A stretch of 64,000 nt of DNA from Serilophus lunatus (lineage: Eukaryota > Chordata > Aves > Passeriformes > Eurylaimidae): NCBI GenBank assembly GCA_013399895.1, contig VXBA01001686.1, forward strand, positions 248,001-312,000, read 5' to 3'. Shown piece after piece: positions 55,170-64,000 of this stretch. The position numbers and the translations under genes were made by a program. Positions within the stretch are counted from its first letter, which is position 1, and each line of letters begins with the position of its first letter. The notes under the pieces are model-generated. The model was not told the DNA's origin. It did not search any database and saw only the letters and a list, made by a program, of their open reading frames with translations.

Positions 55170-55985
55170 GAGTGGCTGCCAGCCCAGCTGGGGGCAGTGC
55201 TTCCCAAGGGGAGCGGGACAGGCCCGGGAAATGGCACAACAGGCACCTCGTGCAGCTCCACAAGGGGAAATGCCACTTCCTTCCCCGGGGCACGAATCAC
55301 GCCGGGCACCAGCCCAGGCTGGGTGGGAAGCAGCTCCCAGAGCAGGACCTGGGGAACAAGCTGTCCCCGGGCCAGAGCTGTGCCCTGTGGCAAGGCAAGC
55401 CAGCAGCCCCCGGAGCTGCATGAGGCAGAGCGTTGCCAGCAGCTCCAGGGAGGGGTGCCCTGCCCTCTCCTCAGCCCTGTGAGACACAGCTCAAGGGCTG
55501 GGCCAGGGCTTAGAGAAAGGGGAGGCGGAGAGATGCTGGACAGGGCCAGGAAGATGATGAAAGGGCTTGGAGCAGCCGCCATGAGGAGAGGCTGAGAGAG
55601 CTGGGAGTGTTCAGCTCAGGGGGGATTTTATCCCTGTGCAGGGATGTATACGGACATCTATAAACACACCCCTCCTTCTGGGGCAAGTAAAGAAGCGCCT
55701 GAGCCAGGCTCTTCTCACTGGTGCCCAGGGAGAAGACAAGAGGAAACAGGCACAACCTGAAGGAAGCACAGGAGGTTCCCTTTAGACAGAAGCAGAGACT
55801 GCTTTTACTGGGAGGAGGGTTTAGCACTGGCACAGCTGCCACAAGAGGTTGTGGTGTCTGCAGCCTTGGGGCTCCTGGAAGCAAACCTGACTGCACACAG
55901 CCCTGAGCAGCCTCTTCTAGCTGACCCTGCTTTCAGTGGGTTGGACTCTGATCTCCAGAGCCCCCTTCCACACTCAACAATTGGT
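55170..55985 (+). mobile_element. CR1 LINE, ~0.8 kb, sense, GC-rich
   Basis: This is a 5'-truncated CR1 in plus orientation. Frameshifted segments of the CR1 ORF2 C-terminus can be read in order: HKGKCHFLPRG, NKLSPGQSCALW, RARKMMKGLG, followed by gaggctgagagagctggg and the 3' part (cacaagaggttgtggtgtct, gggttggactctgatctcca). The high G+C comes from the element itself. The overlapping frames of about 150 codons on both strands are not genes. Confidence 0.9.
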
Positions 55986-57849
55986 GCACTTCCCTCCACG
56001 GTACTTGCAATGTGACTAGTTAGGGCACTCACAGTACTGATTCCTTTGTGTATCTGGGTTTAAATCCAGCCTCTCTCCTGAAACGCTAAGGAAGTAAGCA
56101 ACTGAGCTCATAAATGCATGTTAGACTCCAATTTCTGGCAACATTTTTTTCTCCAGAGATACTCTTGAGTGCACGTTCACACTCAGCTGGCTGGCAAATT
56201 ACTACTCATGGAGCATTTCTCTGTCTGTGAGGTGTTCCTGAATGCTTTATTAAAAATAATTACTACACAATTGCTTTACCAAGTTCCTACAAGCACTGAT
56301 GGCTTATGCAGGGAGAGGAAATTCAGCAAGGGCTACATGTGGAACTGTAGGCAACAAGGTAGCAGGTACGTATGCTGGAGACAGCTCTTAGCAAGGTAAT
56401 GATGTGGCTGAACCTTTCACCTGAACCTGTTTTTGGAATGTAGGTGAAAATGAAGGTGGAGTGTAGAGGGAACAAGGATTACGGCCTCTTGAGGTGCTTT
56501 CAATAGGATTAGTATTCAATGCAAGTAACTTAGGTGTCTCTTACTACGTAACAGACCATTCCACCTAGCAACAGTACCCCTGTTGCTGATACAGGGCCGT
56601 GCTGCTGGACCCTTAGCTCTGCTGCTCTGCAGAGCTACTTCAAGTGTGTTGTGGAAGCCCAAGCCCAGGAGCAGCTGCTGCTAAAATGTGTGGGTGGCCT
56701 TTGATCAAATAACTGGTTTCTGAAGGCACACAGCAGGATGTAGGTTATTGTGCTGACTAGAGTATTTGTGCTCAGTTTCCTCACTGGTCCTCAACCTTGC
56801 CACTTCTTTGGCTCCACTTGGAGCTCTGTTTTAAATACTTGAATGAGGTAAGGCAGAACACAAGCTTGTAGACTCATGCTGTGCTTATGCCTTGCTCTAG
56901 TTAAAGGCTTATGTGAACTGGTGTTAGGAACTGAAGAAGAAGCTGTTGAGAAGAGCACATGAGTTAGCTCACCCTTGTGCTGGACTGCAGTAATCATCTT
57001 TATTCACCACACTGATTGGATTAGGGACTAGAACTCTCTCCTTTCTCCTTCCCTTCTCTTATTCTATCACTGGGAAGAAAACTGAATTTGCATTTGCAGA
57101 GCTAATGATGTCTTCCAGAGAAAGCCTTGAGACTTTGCAGCAATGAGAGCAAATGGAGGGGGTATAGTTGTAAGCATTGCCCAGGCAATTCTTCTAGTAA
57201 AGGCGGCAAAGTAAGATTTGTTCTAAGGGACTTGAGTTTGTGCCTAATAGTGATGATTCAGACTAATGAATTGTCCCATGTTGCACTCTATAAGTCTAAA
57301 GATAGTCTTCCATTAATGCTTGAGTCTCTTAGGACCCCATGTATATGGTAGAGATGCTCTTGGGGGAAGAAAAAATATCAGAAACCTGAAAGGCAATTAG
57401 CATGACTCTTTCCTCTTATTGTTTGACCTACCTCACCTGTAAGTAGAAAGAAGTGTTTAAATTACATTCATTTCCTCACTAGAAAGGACAGCGGAGAAGG
57501 AAAGTATCTGAAAGACTGCACAGCCATAACAAGGACATTTGTCAGATCACCTCACTCTAGCAGGTGGCCTTTGGCTTAAGAAAAAAAAAAGAGCCAAACT
57601 ACTTTGCATACTTAATTGGAATGAGCATAAAACAAAGAATTTTAAGATCTGAGGCTGCTATGTGCTTGTTATAATATGGCATCTTTCAGACACAGAAATG
57701 ATACCTAAAGTCATTAATAAAAGCAGCTGTTAAATCAGTGACAGATGGCCAAAACAAGGTATAGTTAATGCCTTGGCCCATATTGGACAAAATCTAAAAG
57801 TAATTTTTTAAAATGTAATGATAATGTGGAAACTAAGTCCAGTACACAC
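55986..57849. other. Convergent spacer, no supported gene
   Basis: Unique sequence between the downstream end of the CR1 and the inferred USP44 3' end. There are only short chance frames on both strands, and no RNA gene or repeat is recognised. Confidence 0.6.
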
Positions 57850-57854
57850 ACAGT

Positions 57855-59043
57855 TCTCTGTCCATATCAAGACATTTTATTGAGGTATAAACTTTGCAAA
57901 AGATGAGGTAACAATTTGCATAGGATTTACGCAAAATAACTTCACAATTAAAATTTAATTGGCATTAACTACTGTCTGTGGAGGATTGATAATTCCTGTT
58001 AAATTCTCCTCAATGCACAGTTCTGTTAATGCTAGTGGTAGAACCGTGTAGTAGAAGGTACAGCAGTTGTGGGTAATGAAACCAGGCAGACTGAAAATAC
58101 TTTCATGCAAACATTTCAGCTTCTTTTCATCAGTTGTTTGTGTTAAGAGATGACTGAGACAGACAATGCTTGCTACAGCTTGAAGTAAGCTTGTCCAATT
58201 CAAGAAAGGGGACGCTGATGTCCCTGTACAATGACAGTGGGGTGGGTGTGATTGTGCTGTTTGGGGGTCATTCAGTTTGTTGTTTGTTTAAGAAAGCTTT
58301 TTAAGTTACTGGAATAAAAATCCTCGGTTGTCAAAGTCAGCACTCCGAATTTGGCACTTGAGTTTTATGTTATCAGGCTTATTAAGGCTAAAACATGGAA
58401 GTCTTAGTAAAGATACAATCTTGTGTTATTAAACGCTTCTCTTATATATTTACATGAGAATAAATTCATGCTCTCTTTCTCAAGTTCAGGTTTTAAGAAA
58501 TTCTAGCAATATATCTTTGTAGCTCCCCTGAAGCTTGCAAAATAATTTCACAGAAAGTTGCCTACAAAAAATTCAATTACTAACTGACATGTTTAACATT
58601 CCTTGCTGGTGAATGTCAAGCTAAGACCTAGTAACAACTCCTGTAAGACAGTAAGAATCACGGGATCATTAGAACTATACTAAGAAAATGTACACAAGCA
58701 TATACAGAAAATTAACCAGAGAAATATCAGTTGTCCATTGAAAATAAGTTTTCTAAACCAATTCAAAAATATTATCAAAATACAAAACCAGCTTAAAAAA
58801 ATAGCCTGAGGTAAAAGTGAAATGCACATAGCAATCTTTTTCTTAAAAAAATAGCTGTATTGAAATTCTAGGTACTTTAGAAAGTAACTGTCAATAAAAA
58901 CTTTTACTAACCATTGTAAAGAGTACTTCAACTACTTCAAACATATATAAACATTGAAAAAGTACAGTATTGTATTTTCATTTAAAAATACATAGTTATG
59001 ACAATTCAAACATTTATCATACACACAGTTAACTGGCTTTGGA
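57855..59043 (-). other. USP44: USP44 3' UTR (inferred)
   Basis: About 1.2 kb between the USP44 stop codon and the first minus-strand AATAAA that has no closer competitor. It is A+T-rich with no conserved frame. The end point is inferred from the signal only. Confidence 0.55.
57876..57881 (-). terminator. USP44: Candidate USP44 poly(A) signal
   Basis: Plus-strand tttatt reads AATAAA on the minus strand, about 1.16 kb beyond the USP44 stop codon. Cleavage would fall near 57,855. Inferred from the motif and position. Confidence 0.5.
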
Positions 59044-59243
59044 TTAGCTGCTACTGTTGTCCATGGAAGAGCCAGCTAATTCTGTGTGCTGCTGACTTTC
59101 AGCTGTGCTGGGACATGGTGCTTTACCACATCCATTTGCCTGAGTAAGTCGTTGGCTGTAAAACAAAATGTAGGCTTGAGCCTTGCATACTTCTTCCATA
59201 GTGCACATGTGGAGTTTTGAATCATTGCAGTGTACCCAAAATC
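59044..59243 (-). CDS. USP44: USP44 terminal coding exon
   Basis: The minus-strand acceptor is ccttactgtag. It encodes FWVHCNDSKLHMCTMEEVC, then KAQAYILFYSQR, the end of the USP domain. A 34-residue Ser/Gln/Ala-rich tail follows and stops at 59,044-59,046. The tail bears little resemblance to the mammalian tail as I recall it. Confidence 0.95.
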
Positions 59244-61378
59244 CTACAGTAAGGAAATACACACAAAGAAAAGTCATCAGGACACTGATTCGAAGTAATT
59301 GCATTATATTTATTAATTAATTAACGTTCAATCCCATTTAATGAGTTGTGTACAAATGGTAAACAGTTTCAGTTGATCTAGTTTTATTTTGCCTCTATGT
59401 TTTAAAAGCCCAGCTTAGCTTCCTCAGATTTACAGGAGGAACAGAACACATTTAACAAGCCAATACAAAAACTGTTTGTCCACTGAACTGCAATCCTCAG
59501 CCTAGGCAGTTCAGCTACTAGGTTTTGCTTTTGAGAAAAGACAGTAATCTTAGCATTCTAAAATGATGAACTCCCCTTCTCCCACACTCCTTCTTTCACA
59601 GCTGCATCTTACCTCCTTCTGAATTGTAACAGTAGGCAGTGTAGTGCCCTGAGCCAAATCCTTTCCCGTGATGCATCACCACAGCAGACAAGTCGTAGAT
59701 GAAGCAGTCAGGCAGGAGAGACTTGAGGGATTCTCTGCAGCAATAAGGCTCCATGTTTAGTATTTGGTCAAAACTAACATGCACACCAATCTTCTCACGA
59801 TGATTGCGCCCTGACCACCTGTGAAGTCAAACCAAATGAAAACTTATGTTTCTGTCAAAGAAAGAACACAGCATTCTGAACACAACATAATATTTTCACT
59901 ATTGCTTCGTGCACAAAACAAGTTAGGTTCTTTTCTAGGTTTCCTCTTTCACTTCTTTTTTTCAAGGCCTTTTTAAAATGTGTCTATGGTACTTACTATT
60001 CTCATCTTCTGAAACATCCATCTTAAGATATGTGTAATGGTAAGTGGGAAGTACTTCCCACCTATTATACCTCATTGGTATTTCTCATTCATTCTGTCTC
60101 CTTCTCATCAGTTTCCTTTTTATTAGGGACGCATTACTAATGTGTGGGCTAAGAGTTCACAGAGATGAAGTGTCCACTTCCTTACTCTCAGGCTAATGCA
60201 TTCGTGTCTTTGGTTATATGAAGGATTTCTGGCACTTCCACTGAATGCTTGTACATTGATGATTATGAGCATTTACTGTACTTGAGAAGACATCACAAGA
60301 TCAATTTTTACCAATGGAGTTCACAGCAATGTTAGCAGGTTTTGACCAAAAACAAGGATGAAACAATTCTAGTAGTAAAGTAGCAAGGAGCTGAAATCCA
60401 AACAGCTAACTCCTGACTTCTAGTGTATCTTACGAAGTTTAAATTGAACAAGAAAAAGAAGTTTCTAATAACTATTTCTCACCATACAAGTAAAGGGAAA
60501 TGAAACTGATGCTGAAAAACATTGATCCCAAACAATGGAAGAGTAGGAGTGAATCTGTCAAGTTTGCAACACTTTCTGTTGTGGTACTACTTACCTAAAC
60601 CGTTTAAGGTGTAATCTGAGAACCTGAGGTAGTCGACACACCATAAGCTGCTTCTGAGCTTCTCTGAGTATAACTGGTTTAGAAGAAAACTTCCTTCGTT
60701 TTGCTGAGGTCAAACACACAGTTACATAATACAAATCTTGGTAACAGCCTTGCATTTCAGTCTAAGATTTATTCACAAAATTTGTGTGAACCTAAATCTC
60801 TAAGGCATGTGCCTCCTTAAAATAGATATACTTGGAGAGCCATTTTGCAAATATTTTATGGTGCAAGTAATAAAAAATACTTGTGGTCACTTACATGAAA
60901 CAAGCACCTTAATTTAAAAAGCTGATGGCTTCTTCAGCTGGGAGTATTAGAAACCCTATTAGCGTGTGATGAGTCTGTATCTAAGAGAAGCATCACACTG
61001 CAAAACATCTTTTGACCATTTTAATTCGAACAATTTAAATTGTTCAGGACCAGTTGACCACACCAGGGCATAAGAAGGTGGTCTTCGAACATACTTCTAG
61101 TCCCTTCCCTCTATACTTCCACTTCAGTTTGTATTTCACACAGAGAACGTATGCATGAGTACATACTGCCTTTACTCACTGTTGCACTGATCACATGCAT
61201 ATATCTTTCCTTCCAAAGCTTCAGTTTCTGTAAACTTGGCCAGCATTTCTGTCAGCAGACATGGATACTGAGATGACATCTCCTTGCCATTGCAGTGATA
61301 CCTCTCAGGAAACTCCAGGGACAGGTCCCAGAAAGGTTCTACGGTATTTGATTTATTGTCACAGGTAAGACATGTAAC
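59044..61378 (-). CDS. USP44: Ubiquitin carboxyl-terminal hydrolase 44, last four coding exons
   Basis: In other vertebrates this family acts in the nucleus: it deubiquitinates the CDC20-APC/C module in the spindle checkpoint and also histone H2B. Exons in transcript order are 61,378-61,180, 60,703-60,595, 59,818-59,613 and 59,243-59,044. They total 714 bp (237 residues plus stop), about the last third of a roughly 712-residue family member. Phases and GT-AG sites all agree. Visible motifs are two CxxC pairs (TCLTC, ACDQC) of the USP fingers, LPQVLRLHLKRFRWSGRNHRE, and the His box HGKGFGSGHYTAYCYN, then WVHCNDSKL with the third catalytic residue. The N-terminal zinc finger and Cys box are outside the window. 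USP49 is the close paralogue; position next to METAP2 and sequence favour USP44. Confidence 0.95.
59613..59818 (-). CDS. USP44: USP44 exon with catalytic His box
   Basis: The minus-strand acceptor is ttgacttcacag and the donor gtaaga. It encodes WSGRNHREKIGVHVSFDQIL, then ILNMEPYCCRESLKSLLPD and FIYDLSAVVMHHGKGFGSGH, then YTAYCYNSEGG. The His of GSGHYTAY is the catalytic histidine. Confidence 0.96.
60595..60703 (-). CDS. USP44: USP44 exon, LPQVLRLHLKRF segment
   Basis: The minus-strand acceptor is tttgacctcag and the donor gtaagt. It encodes KRRKFSSKPVILREAQ, then QLMVCRLPQVLRLHLKRF. The last motif is the conserved USP strand that precedes the catalytic His region. Confidence 0.94.
61180..61378 (-). 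CDS. USP44: USP44 exon with zinc CxxC pairs
   Basis: The minus-strand acceptor is tctttttacag and the donor gtgagt. It is in phase 0 and begins VTCLTCDNKSNTVEPFWD, continues through LEFPERYHCNGKEM and ends EGKIYACDQCN. The two CxxC pairs form the zinc ribbon in the fingers of the USP fold. Confidence 0.94.
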
Positions 61379-64000
61379 CTGTAAAAAGATATTTCAGCAG
61401 TTGCTTACACACAAAAAATTTACTTCACTAAAAGTGTACTGTAACATAGCTCTAAAAAAAGATTTTTTTTCCCCAGAGATAACCAACATAACCAAAGACA
61501 AGACACAGACACTTACAAAGGAAATGATAGACCTAATTTCTTTTCTCTGAAGCACCATGTCCAATACTGTTATCACAAACAAGTGTTCTTATGTTTCACT
61601 GAGAAACAAAAACAGTGTCAAAATGTTCTGTCTGGGACTGTCCAAAAGAAAGCAGCTGGTGAAGTCTCAGGAGTCTTTTCTCCAAAGGAAAATTTACATG
61701 AAAAATTATAGTTTAGGTTAATTTAAAAATAAATAAAAAGCAATTAAAAAAATCACGCACACACACACACAAAAAAAAGGAACAGCTGGGGATTTTAAAG
61801 TCATATCCTTCTTACTTTGTAAGTCTTCCAGGGAAGCCTGGATTAGGAAGCACACTTCTTCAAAGAAAAATTAACAGGTAAAAATAATTTATTTCTTCTT
61901 TCAGTAAGTGGATCCATCGTCACACTAGGGAAAGGACAAGCAGTAAGACAACATAAATAAAATGTCAAGAAGTGAAGTGAGTCAACCTGGAAAATGCAGA
62001 TAATACAGCAGGAGACAATTAATTTATGATAACATTTAATATTTAGGAAAACAAGTTAAAAGCAGTAGCTCCTCTAAGCTGGAAAGACAACACATTAGGT
62101 GTTGCATGCTTCCTATTTAGGAAAATACCACAAGTTGTTTGGAACAACTAGCACAAAGACATAATAATAAAGGAACAAAAATTCATGTGGCATCCAAATA
62201 CTGTTATTCCACAGGCACCCCTTTATGCTGCTGTCCTGCATAAATTCAGTGTAGTTGCCTTCAGTTGGGTTAGTAAGCCTGTACAAGTGTGAAAGCTTTG
62301 TTCAAGAGCTCCTTTATTTTCCTCTGCAGGTTGGCTGTTAGGTAATTAATGATTCACCCTGCTTTGTTATTTCAAGATATGAGGACCGATCTGTCACCTC
62401 CTGGTACCTTCCTCCCAGGTGTTCTTGTGAGTAACTATTTAGTGCAGTCATTATCTACAGCAGCTTACACACAATCCATGCACCAGCCTCCCAGTGCAGA
62501 CACGTGCTTGTGTCCCAGCACAGACACTTTGCAGTGGAATTAGGAAAGCTGTTCACTGCCTTAAGGTCTAAGATGAAAATGCCACTGCCTTCTTAGAAAA
62601 CAAACTTACACAGCAGAAAAGAAAAGAATCTTCTGTTTTAATTTACATTGACAGGAGCTTCTTTTGTAAGTGCTAACATCTGACAATGTTTCAAAGCCAC
62701 AAATTATTACTAATTTGGAGCTGGAATCTAGACTTGGAGACAAAATGGTATGTTTGGCCACAGTTCAAGCTAACTCCAGCATAAACACAGAATGACTCAT
62801 AGATTTCTGCTGTACAAATGGGTAGTTTTGTTGGGCCAAAAGTTTTATTTAATTGATGTGTTACTTAAGAATTTGTTGTGCATCAAGGCACACAAGATTA
62901 ATGGGCTCAGGATGAAGAACACATGTGAACTCACTACGTATAATTTTAACAAAGTCTGAAGTTTGAAATTCAGCTTTAGGCTATTTTAAGATCCTTTTTC
63001 CCTACTATTTAGTAAGTACTATCCCAGAGAAAAAGAAATTATTAATAGATCCAGCTTCCAGTTTTTGCCCCTCAAAAAAACCTGAAAAGGATAAACTGAT
63101 GCAATAGAGCTGCTTCTCATCTCACCACAAAGTCCATCTGTGGGGATGGAATCCTGTACTGATACACAGCTGCACGTCTTTCCTCAAACCCAGGACAGTC
63201 CTCCTCACTGTGCCACTGCAGCAGAGTTAAACTCCGGGATTTATGTATTTGCCAACAGCCAAGTAACCTGACACAGGGGGGTCAGCGTGCACTCAGGGAC
63301 AACAGGCACTCTCTGCACCCCTTGCTCCTGCACATGCTGCTCACTCTGGGAAGGGAGAGGGAAATCAGGGCTGGAACAACGGTGGTAGTTTTCTTTTTAC
63401 CCAGGCCTGGGCTAACAAACTGAATTACTCAAGAAGTAGGAGGATCCCTACCCTTCTGTGGAATTCATGTGCCCTGGCCTGTCCATTGGCACTGGCTTCA
63501 CAACACTCCCATTGCTTTTTTCTGCTTAAATGAAACTCCTTTATCTGACACTCCACTACCAGTCACACAGTGCAACCCAGAATCTCTTTTTTTGTGAAAG
63601 GCACCGAAATCATAAAAACTATTCAAAAATTTGAATGAAATCTGAGATTTTTATAAAATAAAAAACCAAGAAGAAACCCAAACACGGAGTCAAAGGGCAA
63701 AAACTTTACGCATCTGTTCCATGTAACTATTTATAGTGTAAGTGTGCACAACAGTAATGGGGAAGTGAGTCTGCTCCAGCAATTTGATTAGTGATGTGTA
63801 TCTTTGTACTTTACAAATTCAGAATTTGATGCAGCCTCCCCATTAGAATCCATAATTGCTATTTTAGGAAGCTTTAATGCTGTAATTTATAACAAAGCTA
63901 GATGAAACATTCACATTAGAGCAAAGAAAGTAAATTACTGGTTTTAGCTAGTCTGAAGTCCCTACCTTATGTTCTGCCCTGACCACCCTCTCATGGCTTG
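61379..64000 (-). other. USP44: USP44 intron (partial)
   Basis: Intron upstream of the VTCLTC exon, running off the window. It contains a short (CA)n tract at about 61,754-61,770. I see no further USP44 exon: the large exon with the zinc finger and catalytic Cys is not here. Confidence 0.8.
61754..61770. repeat. (CA)n microsatellite plus A-run
   Basis: cacgcacacacacacac followed by eight A. A short dinucleotide repeat in the USP44 intron. Confidence 0.9.

Noticed and set aside
55118..55595. Overlapping frames of 153 and 154 codons on opposite strands
   Set aside because: The region is a 5'-truncated CR1 copy. The real coding remnants are split across frames, and the long frames reflect high G+C.
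63960..64000. Possible minus-strand exon end (ending in WSGQNIR before a gtaggg donor)
   Set aside because: It shares a 12-base match with the start of the USP44 WSGRNHRE exon and has a donor-like site, but it does not fit the USP44 order and is cut by the window edge. Chance cannot be excluded.

Overview
The window is vertebrate nuclear DNA, almost certainly from a bird and probably a passerine. It has large introns with canonical splice sites and several CR1 LINE copies that match the avian consensus in both orientations. It also has a roughly 1.06-kb solo LTR of a type I recognise from songbird genomes, and a CpG-rich promoter broken by an assembly gap. The METAP2 / USP44 tail-to-tail pair is conserved from birds to human 12q22. 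Nothing prokaryotic is present.

Layout. Positions 1-33,800 hold no gene I can support. This stretch is A+T-rich intergenic DNA carrying an ancient antisense CR1 (about 7,880-8,515), the solo LTR (10,815-11,878), two short sense CR1 tails (about 16,200-16,440 and 19,620-19,785), a GC-rich patch with an A-rich end (about 19,850-20,262) and one orphan coding-looking reading frame (20,784-21,047). Positions 33,850-34,480 are a CpG island that contains the METAP2 start codon and a 127-N gap. Positions 34,124-50,910 are METAP2 on the plus strand: I place 11 exons, the first mostly lost in the gap, and all six catalytic or metal-binding residues can be assigned. Two METAP2 introns carry antisense CR1 copies, and two appear to use GC-AG splice sites. 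Positions 51,360-57,850 are the spacer between the convergent genes, with a GC-rich CR1 at about 55,170-55,985. Positions 57,876-61,378 are the last four coding exons and the 3' UTR of USP44 on the minus strand. Its N-terminal zinc finger and catalytic Cys box lie beyond the right edge, and 61,379-64,000 is USP44 intron.

Biology. METAP2 encodes methionine aminopeptidase 2, a cytosolic two-metal enzyme that removes initiator methionine and binds eIF2. USP44 encodes a ubiquitin protease of the mitotic checkpoint and of histone H2B. They are neighbours by synteny, not parts of a shared pathway. I found no clear candidate for a new biological system. The items most worth checking are the paired GC-AG introns, the orphan reading frame at 20.8-21.0 kb and the repeat array inside the LTR.
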